Source of the DNA: CAYQJS01 sp964417895
GTDB taxonomy: Bacteria; Chloroflexota; UBA6077; SHYK01
Assembly: GCA_964417895.1 (NCBI GenBank)
Contig: CAYQJS010000040.1
Location: forward strand, 1-53,427
Length of the DNA: 53,427 nt
Reading direction: 5' to 3'
Each line of letters opens with the position of its first letter. Position 1 is the first letter of the stretch. Under the pieces are notes generated by a model. It searched no databases, was not told where the DNA came from, and saw only the letters and a list, made by a program, of their open reading frames with translations. Shown here one piece after another: positions 8,128-16,203 of this stretch. A program made the position numbers and the translations under genes.

Positions 8128-9864
8128 TTGACTCGCATCCTGATAATCGCAGCCGCACTCTTCCTGGTCGGCGCCTGCGGCCCGGCGCAGCCGAGCCCTC
8201 GCGCCTCCACGCCCGGAGAGCAATCGCCGCCGCCGAGCGCCGAGCCGCGAACGATGGTCGTGGCATTCCGATACGAGAAGAACGATCTCTCGACCAAGAC
8301 CCTCACACAGGCCGGGCAGGAGTACCGCCCGCTTTTCAACGCCGGCCTCGCCTTCGTTGATGGCACAGGCGAGCTGCAACCCTATCTTGCGGAGGCGGTT
8401 CCGCGGCTGGACACGCCGGGGTGGCGGCTCCTCCCCGACAGCCGGATGGAGACGACCTGGCGCCTCAGGCCCAACCTGACCTGGCACGACGGCGCGCCCC
8501 TCACGGCGGACGACTTCGCCTTCGCCTGGCGCGTCTACTCGGCGCGGGGCCTCGGCGTCTTCTCACCCCAGCCACAGGCCCAGATCGAGGAGGCGATGGC
8601 ACCGGACCCGAGGACCATCGTCTTTCGCTGGTCCGCTCCCTACCCTGAGGCGACGGTGCTGACCAGCGAGGAGCTACCGCCACTCCCGCGGCATCTCCTG
8701 GGCGCGGCCTTCGAGGCCGTCGAGCAGGACCCGTCCCAGCGCGAGGCGTTCATCAATCATCGCTACTGGACGTCAGACTACATTGGGGCAGGGCCTTACC
8801 GCCTGGAGCGCGTCGAGCCCGGCTCCTTCGTCGAGGGTGTCGCGTTCGATGGGCACGCTCTCGGCCGGCCGAAGATCGATCGGGTGATCGCGCGCATCTT
8901 CCCCGACGAAAACACGGTCCTGTCCGCCGTGCTCTCTGAGTCGCTCCAGGTCTCGACCGGCATCACGCTGCGGTTCGAGCACGCACAGGTGCTCGCCCAG
9001 CAGTGGGCCGCGAGCGGACGCGGGACCGTGACCACGGCACCCTCGCGTCTTGTCGGCAACATCGTGCAGTTCCGCCCCGAGTACTTGAGAACGCCAGCGC
9101 TGCTCGACGTGCGCGTGCGCCGCGCGATGGTCCACTCGGTGGACCGCCAGGCCCTCAACGACGGGATCCTCGACGGGAAGAGCATCAACCCGGATACCTA
9201 TGTAACCCCCGGGGCGCCCCACTATGCCGCCGTGGACCGTGTCGCGACGAAATACGCGTACGACCCACGACGGACCGAGCAGCTAATGGCCGAAGCAGGG
9301 TTTTCTAAGGATCGCGAAGGGTTCTTCGCTAACGCTTCGGGGGAGCGGTTCCGGCCGGACTTCCAGGTCCTGGCCGGGACCACATTCGAGCGGGCCGGGG
9401 CCGTCGCAACGGAGACCTGGCGCCGCGCGGGGATCGACGTGCAGCCATCGGTGCTGCCGGCGGTACAGGTGCGCCAAAATGACATCCGCAACATGTTCTC
9501 GGGCATCTCGACGCCGGGCGGGGTATCCGGCAGCCTCGGCGGCGGCGACCGTGGGGCTCTGGAGTTCTACACGAGCGGCCAGATCGGCTCGCCCGCCACG
9601 AGCTGGGCCGGCCAGAATCGAGGGGGCTGGTCGAACCCCGAGCTTGATCGCCTCGTGCAAGCCTTCAACGTCACCCTCAGCCCTGAAGAGCGGACGGGCC
9701 ACATTGCCCAGGTGATGAAGCTGCTCAGCGACGAGCTCCCTGGCTGGCCCCTGTTCTGGGACTTCAACGTGATGGCTGTTCTCGCCGGCGTCCAAGGGCC
9801 GGCGCTAGGGATCGCCAACACGTCGACGCCGCTGTGGAACGTGCATGAGTGGGAGATGCGCTGA
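8128..9864 (+). CDS. ABC-type family-5 solute-binding lipoprotein (SBP)
   Basis: The 578-residue protein is an SBP_bac_5 member: lipobox FLVGAC near residue 15, then METTWRLRPNLTWHDGAPL, GAGPYRLERVEPGSF and the hinge-proximal VRRAMVHSVDRQAL. The TTG at 8128 is preferred because GGAGG lies 5 nt upstream and gives the positively charged leader MTRIL; the ATG at 8116 would place two Glu residues in the signal n-region. It should be anchored outside the cytoplasmic membrane and hand a peptide-like ligand to an ABC importer, but no permease or ATPase gene is nearby. It ends NVHEWEMR and faces a paralogue tail to tail two bases away. Confidence 0.88.
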   Translation: MTRILIIAAALFLVGACGPAQPSPRASTPGEQSPPPSAEPRTMVVAFRYEKNDLSTKTLTQAGQEYRPLFNAGLAFVDGTGELQPYLAEAVPRLDTPGWRLLPDSRMETTWRLRPNLTWHDGAPLTADDFAFAWRVYSARGLGVFSPQPQAQIEEAMAPDPRTIVFRWSAPYPEATVLTSEELPPLPRHLLGAAFEAVEQDPSQREAFINHRYWTSDYIGAGPYRLERVEPGSFVEGVAFDGHALGRPKIDRVIARIFPDENTVLSAVLSESLQVSTGITLRFEHAQVLAQQWAASGRGTVTTAPSRLVGNIVQFRPEYLRTPALLDVRVRRAMVHSVDRQALNDGILDGKSINPDTYVTPGAPHYAAVDRVATKYAYDPRRTEQLMAEAGFSKDREGFFANASGERFRPDFQVLAGTTFERAGAVATETWRRAGIDVQPSVLPAVQVRQNDIRNMFSGISTPGGVSGSLGGGDRGALEFYTSGQIGSPATSWAGQNRGGWSNPELDRLVQAFNVTLSPEERTGHIAQVMKLLSDELPGWPLFWDFNVMAVLAGVQGPALGIANTSTPLWNVHEWEMR

Positions 9865-9895
9865 CCTAACGCCACTCCCACTCATGCACGTTCCA
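9835..9895. terminator. Perfect 21-bp inverted repeat made by the 3' ends of two paralogous genes
   Basis: Positions 9835-9855 and 9875-9895 are exact reverse complements over 21 bp (TGGAACGTGCATGAGTGGGA plus one more G), and the stem can extend by GCG/CGC inside the loop. The arms are the homologous C-terminal codons (WNVHEWE) of the two convergent SBP genes. Both transcripts would end in this hairpin. No long T-tract follows, so a bidirectional terminator or 3'-end stabiliser is inference; the inverted repeat is directly visible. Confidence 0.6.
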
Positions 9896-11616
9896 ACCGG
9901 CTGCTCGCGCCGACACGCTGATGAGCGGGCCATGCAGGCCCGCCACGTGGGCCGTTACCGTGGGGTTATAGAACAGCGGGTAGGCGGGAAGCTCCTCGCT
10001 AACCACACGCATCATCTGCACGACGTGCTGGCTGCGCTCGGTGCGGTCCAGGCTCGCCTCGTAGGCTGCCACGAGGCGCTCGAAGGCGGGGCTGTTCCAG
10101 CCGCCCCGGTTGCTGCCTCGCCAGCGGTTCTCGGGCGACGGAATGTCTGACGCTCGAAGGCGGTCGAGGGCTGGCTCGAACCCATTGATGACGCTCGTAG
10201 AGGTGAGACCGGGGAAGCTGGCGCGAGCCACGGCGTCCTGCCCCTGCGCTTGGGGAAAGACGTAGACCGTCGAATCGATGCCGCCGCGCTTGAAGCTGTC
10301 GGCCATGACGGTCGCTTCCGTCTCGTTCGCGGCGCCGGAGAGGATGCGGATGTCGATGACGATGCGGCCCTCGGGCGGGCTCTGATAGAAGCCATCCGCC
10401 CCTCGCGTGACGCCCGCTGCCTCGAACAGCTGCTCGGTCCGCCGCAGATCGTATGGGTATTTGGTGACCGCTCGATCTATGTCGGCGAAGTTCTCGACCT
10501 GGGGCACGATAAAGGTGTTGGCGACGATCCCCTGTCCATCGAGGAGGGCGTCCACGAGCGCTTGTTTGTCGAGGGCATGGGCCAGGCCCTGCCGGAATCG
10601 GAGGTCCAGGAGGGCGCGCGGGCTCACTAGCTCCGGCCGGAGCTGGACGTGGCTGTAGCGCGTCTGCGCCGGGTTGAGCAGCACAGTCCCGCCGTTGCGT
10701 GGCCCCCACTCTCGCTGGAGGATGACTGCCTGCTGGAAGCGGATCGAGTCGTCAATGTTGACGTGGGCCTCGCCGGAAAGCATGTTGGCGAGAACGGTGT
10801 TGGGGTCGCCCATGAAGAGCATGCGGATGCGGTCGATTCGGGCCCGGCCCAGGGCGTGGCCGTCGAACGCAGAGCCCTCCAGGAAAGTTGCGGGCTCCCA
10901 GCGGTCAAGACGGAATGGACCTAGGCCAACGAACTCCTGGGCCCAGAACGGATGCGCGATGAAGGCCTCGGGCGCAGACGCGGCGGTCTCGAAGGGCGCC
11001 GCCAGGATATGGCGTGGGAGCGCCGGCAAGCCGTCTCGGTCGGCCTGGAGGCTCCCGGCGTCGGTGTATGGCCGCTTCCAGCGGAGAACGACCGTGCGGT
11101 CGTCGGGCGCCAGTACCTCTTCCAGGTAGCTCAGCGGAGGTTGAGCGGCCTCGCCAAGCTCCGGCGTGGCGTAAACCCGCCACCCGAAGACGAAGTCCTC
11201 GGCGGACAGGGGATGCCGTCGTGCCAGTTCAGTTTCGGCCTGAGGCGGTACGTTGTCTCCATCCGACCGTCGGGGGACACTTGCCACGAGTCCGTGTTCA
11301 ACTGGGGCAGGTTTTCAGCCAGGTACGGTCGCGGCACCTCCCGCTCGTCGCTAATGGCGAGACCGGCGTTCCACACGCGGAGGGTCGTATCCCGCGTGCC
11401 GCCGCCGGTCGGGCGCAGGGCGCGGCTGGCGATGCTTTCCGGCTGCCCGCGCGCTACCAGCACAAGCGTTCGCGTCGGCGCGCGACGCTCGATCTGGAGT
11501 GAACCGTCACTTGGCAGGGCACCGAAGTCGGCTGCTGGCGCGCACCCGGCCGCCACGAGGGCGACGAGCAAGGCTGTGGCCGAGAGAAAGTATCGCGCAG
11601 ACCTAGTGGACGGCAT
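9866..11616 (-). pseudogene. Family-5 solute-binding lipoprotein with a single frameshift
   Basis: The start is the ATG at 11614-11616, giving a signal peptide with lipobox VAAGC, followed by PDGRMETTYRLRPKLNWHDGIP. Here the frame breaks near 11207-11211: ATCCCCTG would need one more C to continue as PLSAEDFVFGWRVY. From there the second frame runs intact to HEWEWR at 9866. Restored, it would be about 582 residues, the same size as the convergent paralogue. A lone missing base in a C-run is either a recent inactivation or a consensus error; everything else looks under selection, so an error is quite possible. No transporter membrane genes accompany it. Confidence 0.8.
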
Positions 11617-11841
11617 GGCCCCCCGAATAGGCCACCGCAGTGGTTGCTAGAACGATAAGTCCTTTCGGCGCCCATCGCAACACACCTTGCCTGGGTGCAG
11701 CGCTCCCAGACCTTGCGGCCCGAGCGGGCTCCTCTTCGCCTGGGGGCCGGTGCAGCCCGCCTCCTACCTCAAGGAGGGTAATTCGACTTGCTGGCCGAAT
11801 CTGTGACGATTGCTGATGCGACCATGCGCCTGTCAGATAGC

Positions 11842-11871
11842 TTGCGCGCTTCGAGCGACCCCGTGTACGAT
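11842..11871 (+). promoter_or_regulatory. Putative promoter of the L10-L7/L12 operon
   Basis: TTGCGC (11842-11847) and TACGAT (11866-11871) stand 18 nt apart, placing a likely transcription start near 11878, just ahead of the L10 leader. The -35 matches the consensus at its first three bases only. Nothing else is seen in 11617-11841 except a short divergent region behind the SBP gene. Confidence 0.4.
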
Positions 11872-11877
11872 GCGAGG

Positions 11878-12004
11878 CAACAAGGGAATAGCCGAAGACC
11901 GCAGGTGTCCGTGCAACGGGCTTAATCTCCTGCCGAGGCAAAGCTACGGGCAAGAGCCCGTGTGGTTTGTGGGCCTTCGGCTATCGCGCCGAAGGCTTTT
12001 TTTT
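11878..12004 (+). ncRNA. Ribosomal protein L10 leader with attenuator
   Basis: The 5' UTR of rplJ contains the conserved L10-leader elements: GCCGAAGACCGCAGGTG near 11891-11907 and CTTAATCTCCTGCCGAGG near 11921-11938, which form the kink-turn and internal-loop helix that binds L10(L12)4. A GGGC...GCCC hairpin follows, then an intrinsic terminator. ATAGCCGAAG (11888-11897) is perfectly complementary to CTTCGGCTAT (11975-11984), which includes the 5' arm of that terminator. The closing helix and the terminator are therefore mutually exclusive, which is direct evidence for attenuation by the L10-L12 complex. Position and motif agree with the known leader family; the direction of the switch is inferred. 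Confidence 0.88.
11973..12004 (+). terminator. Rho-independent attenuator in the L10 leader
   Basis: GCCTTCGGC (11973-11981) pairs perfectly with GCCGAAGGC (11988-11996) around TATCGC, and eight T residues follow (11997-12004). The rplJ start codon is 18 nt further on, so the terminator must be read through for rplJL expression. Confidence 0.92.
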
Positions 12005-12021
12005 GGACGAGGGGAGATGGT

Positions 12022-12573
12022 ATGGAGAGGCGACGAAGCTCGGTTCGCCCCGAGAAGTTGGCCGAGGTCAGAGCCCTGGCGGACCGCTTCGAACGGGCAT
12101 CCATGGCTGTTCTGGCCGACTACCGGGGCTTGAGCGTCGCGCAGCTCGCCGAGCTGAGACGCCACCTGCGCCCCGCGAACGTCGAGTTGAAAGTGGCCAA
12201 GAACACCCTCGCCCGGCTTGCCGCTCGTGAGACCGGCCGAGACGCGCTGCTGCCCGCGCTGGTCGGGCCGACGGCGTTCGTCTTCAGCTTCGGCGACCCG
12301 GCCGCGATGGCCAAGGCGCTGACCGATGCTATCCGGACGCAGCGGCTGGGTATCCAGCTCAAGAGCGCCTGGTACGGCAGTCAGTTGTTGCCGGGCAGCG
12401 ATGTCGCCCGCATCGCCGAGCTACCGGGGCGGGACGCGCTCATCGCCCAGGTCGTGGGCACGGTGCAGGCGCCCATTTCCGGACTGGTGGGCGTCCTAGC
12501 GGCAACGTTGCAGACGCTGATGGGCGTGCTCGAAGCGCGCCGCCAGCAGCTCGAGACCGCAGGGACCCATTAA
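12022..12573 (+). CDS. rplJ: 50S ribosomal protein L10
   Basis: The 183-residue protein shows the L10 pattern: RPEKLAEVRALADRF, VLADYRGLSVAQLAELRRHL (about residues 32-51), the rRNA-contact segment ELKVAKNTLARLA, then VGPTAFVFSFGD. The C-terminal helix that carries L7/L12 dimers is present as VGVLAATLQTLMGVLEARR. L10 is the base of the ribosomal stalk. The ATG at 12022 follows GGGGAGA at 12011-12017. It sits directly behind the L10 leader and 29 nt before rplL. rplK and rplA are not upstream and rpoB is not downstream, so this is a minimal stalk operon. Confidence 0.97.
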   Translation: MERRRSSVRPEKLAEVRALADRFERASMAVLADYRGLSVAQLAELRRHLRPANVELKVAKNTLARLAARETGRDALLPALVGPTAFVFSFGDPAAMAKALTDAIRTQRLGIQLKSAWYGSQLLPGSDVARIAELPGRDALIAQVVGTVQAPISGLVGVLAATLQTLMGVLEARRQQLETAGTH

Positions 12574-12602
12574 TAGCGTCGTAACCGAAAAGGAGAAGAT
12601 GC

Positions 12603-12983
12603 ATGACCAAGGAAGAGATGATCGAAGCCATCGGGCAGATGACAGTGCTGGACTTGGCGGACCTGGTGAAGGCGCTGGAGGAGAAGTTCGGGGTCAAGGC
12701 CGCCGCCCCAATGGCAGCTCCGGTGGGCGGCGGCGTCGCAGTCGCGACGGCCGCCCCGCCCGAGGAGGAGCAGTATGAGTTCAACGTGGTCCTCAAGGAG
12801 TTCGGCGCTAAGAAGATCGAGGTGATCAAAGTCGTTCGCGAGCTGACGGCCCTTGGCCTCAAGGAGGCCAAGGATCTCGTCGAGGCGGCGCCGAAACTGG
12901 TAAAGGAGGCTGTGACCAAGGACGAGGCGAACGCGGCGGCTGCGAAGCTCCGCGCAGTCGGCGCCGTAGTCGACGTCGCTTAG
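12603..12983 (+). CDS. rplL: 50S ribosomal protein L7/L12
   Basis: The 126-residue protein has the N-terminal dimerisation helix (MTVLDLADLVKALEEKFGVK), an Ala/Pro-rich hinge (AAAPMAAPVGGG) and the conserved C-terminal domain that recruits translation factors (FNVVLKEFGAKKIEVIKVVR, then GLKEAKDLVEAAPKLVKE). The length is standard. AGGAGAAG lies just ahead of the ATG. It is cotranscribed with rplJ and shares control by the leader. Four or more copies per ribosome are normally needed, so internal translation strength matters; the SD here is better than that of rplJ. Confidence 0.98.
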   Translation: MTKEEMIEAIGQMTVLDLADLVKALEEKFGVKAAAPMAAPVGGGVAVATAAPPEEEQYEFNVVLKEFGAKKIEVIKVVRELTALGLKEAKDLVEAAPKLVKEAVTKDEANAAAAKLRAVGAVVDVA

Positions 12984-13026
12984 CAGCCTGGTTTCATTCG
13001 GAGGATAGCCGGCGAAGGGAGAGGTT

Positions 13027-13530
13027 ATGGCTGAAGCCGTTGCGCGACCACTGGATACAAGCCGCGAGTTGACCGACGACCGCACCAATGGCGATCGCGA
13101 TTACGCCGGCAAGCAGAAGCTGCGCACCAAAGGCTGGCAGGTCATCAACATCGCGGACAACATCAACCCGAATCCGAAGGGCGGCGGCTATATCCAGCTC
13201 ACCGACAATCGGTATGCGAAGGCTGTCATCAACGTGTACCGACCCGGGCAGAGGGACGAGATGCACTGCCATCCCGGCTCGGAGCACCTGTTCATGGTCT
13301 TTCAGGGTGAGCTGCACATTTATGGCGTCAACGACGGTGAGGACATCGTGCTGAAGCCGGGGGAGCTGGTGCACATCAATCAGAGCTACTACTACCAGCT
13401 CTGCAACGAGACGGATCAGATCACGGTGCTCTATCAGGTAGCGACGAAGCCGCCGAAGACAGCGAAGATCAGCCGCTACAGCTACCGGGGGCCCGAGGGA
13501 ATCGATCCGAGTACCCTCGAAGGCGAGTAG
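13027..13530 (+). CDS. Cupin domain protein
   Basis: The 167-residue protein has one cupin barrel: motif 1 is YRPGQRDEMHCHPGSEHLFMV (metal ligands in HCHPGSE, about residues 79-85, plus a later His in motif 2), and motif 2 is KPGELVHINQSYYYQLCN. The conserved His/Glu set suggests a bound metal, but no specific dioxygenase or isomerase family is evident. GGGAGAGG precedes the ATG. It follows rplL by 43 nt on the same strand with no visible terminator, so it could be read through from the ribosomal operon; a functional tie to ribosomes is not indicated. Confidence 0.82.
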   Translation: MAEAVARPLDTSRELTDDRTNGDRDYAGKQKLRTKGWQVINIADNINPNPKGGGYIQLTDNRYAKAVINVYRPGQRDEMHCHPGSEHLFMVFQGELHIYGVNDGEDIVLKPGELVHINQSYYYQLCNETDQITVLYQVATKPPKTAKISRYSYRGPEGIDPSTLEGE

Positions 13531-13583
13531 GACGATCTCTCAGCAAGATTACATCGGCTGAGGACTCCTCACGACGGGCCTTC

Positions 13584-14264
13584 TCAGTTGTAGACAAACG
13601 CTGTGAAGGTCGCGGTTTCCTGGCCGAGCCGGGCGGTGAATTCCCAGCACCCGGGTGAGGACAGGACCAAAGTAATCTGGTGATCGGCATACCGCGCGGC
13701 CGCGGGGGAGACGGTGGTCGACCCTACGCGGTTTGCGGATACGATCCGCAGCTGCTCCGTCGTGCTCTGTGCGCCCTGTGTGACGAACCGGGCGATTCCT
13801 TCGCCGTCGGTCCGCCGCCCGCTGAGAGTCAGGTCACCGTCGGCCGAGCGGTCAACGATCCACACCGAGCGAATGAACTCGTTGCGCCACGGGACGACCG
13901 GAAGGACCGTGCTAGCCATCCAGATCGGCCCCTCGCCCATGGTGGGCCCCAGGTCCGGCCGCTCATTTCCCACGGGGCTCACGCGGCACGTGGGCGGCGG
14001 CGTCGGCCAGACTGGCCGCCCGGTCGCCGGATCCGAGTGGATGACGGCTGTCGGGAAACGGGGCAGAGCGGTCGGGGGCACGCGCGCGGCGGCGGTGCGC
14101 GCAGCCCGTGTCACTGGCGTCGGCGTGCCCGCGCGTGGGTCGGATGCGCTGCCGGCCCCGCCCGAGCAGCTTGCCGCGAGGAGCAGCGCCGCGCCGAGCG
14201 CGGCCGCAACGATGACCCTCCCACTGTAGTGGAAGGGTGAGGGCTCCTTGTCGACAGCGACCAT
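13584..14264 (-). CDS. Hypothetical lipoprotein
   Basis: The 226-residue protein has a signal segment VIVAAALGAALLLAASCSG with a lipobox (LAASC, Cys near residue 33), then a Pro/Thr/Arg-rich linker and a compact C-terminal domain with WMASTVLPVVPWRNEFIRS and CWEFTARLGQETATF, suggestive of an extracellular beta-sandwich. I do not recognise a family. The ATG at 14264 lies at the edge of a 24-bp perfect palindrome, whose GGTGGGAGAGG provides the only SD-like sequence. The last two residues and stop face the cupin gene convergently. Confidence 0.65.
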   Translation of the reverse strand: MVAVDKEPSPFHYSGRVIVAAALGAALLLAASCSGGAGSASDPRAGTPTPVTRAARTAAARVPPTALPRFPTAVIHSDPATGRPVWPTPPPTCRVSPVGNERPDLGPTMGEGPIWMASTVLPVVPWRNEFIRSVWIVDRSADGDLTLSGRRTDGEGIARFVTQGAQSTTEQLRIVSANRVGSTTVSPAAARYADHQITLVLSSPGCWEFTARLGQETATFTAFVYN

Positions 14265-14412
14265 TCCTCTCCCACCGCGGTGGGAGAGGCTAGGTGAGGG
14301 CACCTTCTCGATGGCGCGCAGCAATGTTCTTGGAGATGCACCACCGTCGGCGGCTCTACCGGTAGGGGCTGCTCTCACCCTCCCCTCTCCCACGGCGGTG
14401 GGAGAGGAAGGT
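14214..14412. repeat. Cluster of CCTCTCCCAC/GTGGGAGAGG hairpins
   Basis: There is a perfect 24-bp palindrome at 14266-14289 (CCTCTCCCACCG and its complement). A second hairpin at 14384-14407 has 10-bp arms around GGCG, and a third, shorter one (CCACTGTAGTGG) lies at 14221-14232. Each is followed or preceded by GTGAGGG. This is a REP-like family found in dispersed copies in many high-GC genomes. It fills the gap between tyrA and the lipoprotein gene and supplies the lipoprotein's ribosome site. Confidence 0.7.
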
Positions 14413-14446
14413 CCACCCCTGGGACTTGGGCTCTGGGACGTGGGGC

Positions 14447-15382
14447 TCACGGTCGGCGGAAGCGATCGGTCCAGCGCCCGGCCCGTTGGACAGAGGGCGG
14501 CGTTGGCGAGGCCGGCGCTTCGGCCCGACCTTCCAGCCAGCCCTGGTGCGCCGCCCGCGCGCTGCGCAGTTGCTCGACCAGCGAGTCGTCGGCGGCAGCG
14601 ACCATCGTCCTCAGCGCGTCGAGCCTGTCGATGAGCACATCGAGCTGGCGGACGAGATTGTCGCGGTTGGTTGCCGCCACGTCCGCCCAAATTTGCGGGT
14701 CGGCATCTGTGAGGGCAGCGGCCGAGCGAAAACCGCCGGCGGCCATACTGCTCATCTCCGACCAGGAGCGTTGCGATGCCAGCGCATTCACTAGAGCCAC
14801 CGATGCGAAGTACGGGAGATGGCTGACGGCGGCCAGCAAGGCGTCGTGTTCGTTCGCCTCAAGAAAGTAAGGCTGCGCTCCCACTGACTCCACGAGGTTC
14901 ACGGCCGCTTCCACCGCCCAGGGTGCGGCGTTGGGCGAGGGTGTCAGACAATACATCGCGCCGCTGAACAGGGCGGCGCTCGCATCACCCACCCCGGCAG
15001 TGAGACGCCCCGCCAGCGGGTGGCCACCGACGAAGGGAGCATGGCTCGGGAGGGAGCTTTCGGCCACGCGCACGATCTCGGCCTTCGTTCCCCCGGTGTC
15101 GGTAACCAACGTGTTGGGTGCGAGGTGAGGCGCGATCTCCCGGAGCAAATGGAGAATGGCGCCCACGGGGGCAGCGAGGACCACAACGTCGCTCCCCTGG
15201 CACGCATCCGCGAGGGTGCCGCACGAGCGGTCGATCGCTCCGCCGCGGGCCGCCGCGCGAAGAGCATCAGCGCTGGTATCGAAGCCCACAACCTGAGGAG
15301 CGCTGGGCCCGCGGCGCAGCGCCAGCCCCAGCGAGGCGCCGATGAGTCCCAGGCCGAGGATGGCTACCTGCTGGAAGGCCAC
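14447..15382 (-). CDS. tyrA: Prephenate dehydrogenase
   Basis: The 311-residue protein begins with the NAD(P)-binding motif VAILGLGLIGASLGLALRR (GLGLIG at 10-15), then VVVLAAPVGAI, TDTGGTKAEIV and GGHPLAG (His121). The catalytic-site pattern VSHLPYF (His188) is present. The C-terminal helical dimerisation region contains MAAGGFRSAAALTDADPQIW and NRDNLV. It converts prephenate to 4-hydroxyphenylpyruvate (or arogenate to tyrosine) in tyrosine synthesis; no ACT or chorismate-mutase domain is fused. It starts 3 nt after the stop of the M50 protease gene, so the two are cotranscribed. The last codons run into a repeat-rich region. Confidence 0.93.
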   Translation of the reverse strand: MAFQQVAILGLGLIGASLGLALRRGPSAPQVVGFDTSADALRAAARGGAIDRSCGTLADACQGSDVVVLAAPVGAILHLLREIAPHLAPNTLVTDTGGTKAEIVRVAESSLPSHAPFVGGHPLAGRLTAGVGDASAALFSGAMYCLTPSPNAAPWAVEAAVNLVESVGAQPYFLEANEHDALLAAVSHLPYFASVALVNALASQRSWSEMSSMAAGGFRSAAALTDADPQIWADVAATNRDNLVRQLDVLIDRLDALRTMVAAADDSLVEQLRSARAAHQGWLEGRAEAPASPTPPSVQRAGRWTDRFRRP

Positions 15383-15385
15383 CGG

Positions 15386-16087
15386 TCACCTCAAGCCGGG
15401 GAGGCCGAAGGCTCGTGAGATCGGGGTGAAGAGCAATTGCAGGACATCGACGCCGAGCATGGGGCCGAGGAGCAAAACCAAAAGGATCAGCCCTACGCCA
15501 TATCTCTCGAGCTGTTTGAGCGGAGCCGCGAGAGAAGCCGGCAACACCCCCAACAGGACGCTGAACCCATCGAGCGGGGGGACGGGCAGCAGGTTGAGCA
15601 CGAACAGCAGCAGGTTGAGCGCGACAGCCAGAAACAGAAACTGGTGTAGGAGTGGCGGAAGGTCCAGGTTGGCGCGGAGCGGCAGCGAAAACAGCGTGGC
15701 GAGCAGGAGGTTCGCCAACGGACCCGCAGCGGCCACCAGCGCGTTCCCAATACGCGGATCCGGCCGCAGGTTCCCGGGTGTCACCGGCGTCCAGCCCCAC
15801 CCTACCCCCGCGATGACGAAAACCACAAGACCCGTGAGGTCGATGTGGCGCATGGGATTGAGGGACAGTCGTCCGTGGCGGCGAGGTGTATCGTCCCCGA
15901 GTGCCGTGGCGACGACCGCGTGGTTGGCTTCGTGCACGACAATGGCAACGATGAAAGCGAGAGTCAGCATCACGATTCGCGTCAGATTGAAATCGCCACC
16001 CAGGAGCAACACATCCCCCGAGACAGAAGCGGTCAATCCTTCCGCTCTGCCGCACACAATGTACCTGCTGCACCACCCGGACGGCAC
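15386..16087 (-). CDS. Site-2 protease-like M50 family membrane metalloprotease
   Basis: The 233-residue membrane protein has the zinc motif HEANH (residues 52-56) in its first transmembrane helix and the third ligand in NLLPVPPLDGFSVLLG (Asp173), the arrangement of short bacterial M50B (rhomboid-unlike, YwhC/SpoIVFB-type) proteases. These cut proteins within the membrane; the substrate is unknown. A GTG at 16087 gives the longest product, but a GTG nearer the first helix (about 16012) would remove a charged lead-in, so the start is uncertain. It is followed by tyrA after 3 nt and diverges from argC. Confidence 0.85.
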   Translation of the reverse strand: MPSGWCSRYIVCGRAEGLTASVSGDVLLLGGDFNLTRIVMLTLAFIVAIVVHEANHAVVATALGDDTPRRHGRLSLNPMRHIDLTGLVVFVIAGVGWGWTPVTPGNLRPDPRIGNALVAAAGPLANLLLATLFSLPLRANLDLPPLLHQFLFLAVALNLLLFVLNLLPVPPLDGFSVLLGVLPASLAAPLKQLERYGVGLILLVLLLGPMLGVDVLQLLFTPISRAFGLPGLR

Positions 16088-16119
16088 GCAGCTCCATGCT
16101 GCCCGCTCGGCGGCTCGCC

Positions 16120-16125
16120 TATAAT
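16120..16125 (+). promoter_or_regulatory. Consensus -10 element ahead of argC
   Basis: A perfect TATAAT stands 79 nt before the argC start codon. No good -35 hexamer is found 16-18 nt upstream (TGCTGC is the best), so activator help or an alternative start is possible. It is the only clear promoter candidate for the arginine genes. Confidence 0.4.
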
Positions 16126-16203
16126 TCGGACTCTCGTAAACGATTGTGGACGTTGCCGCGGTCCAGGCATCTCGCGGCGTCCGCGCTAATCGGGTGGGTG
16201 CAA

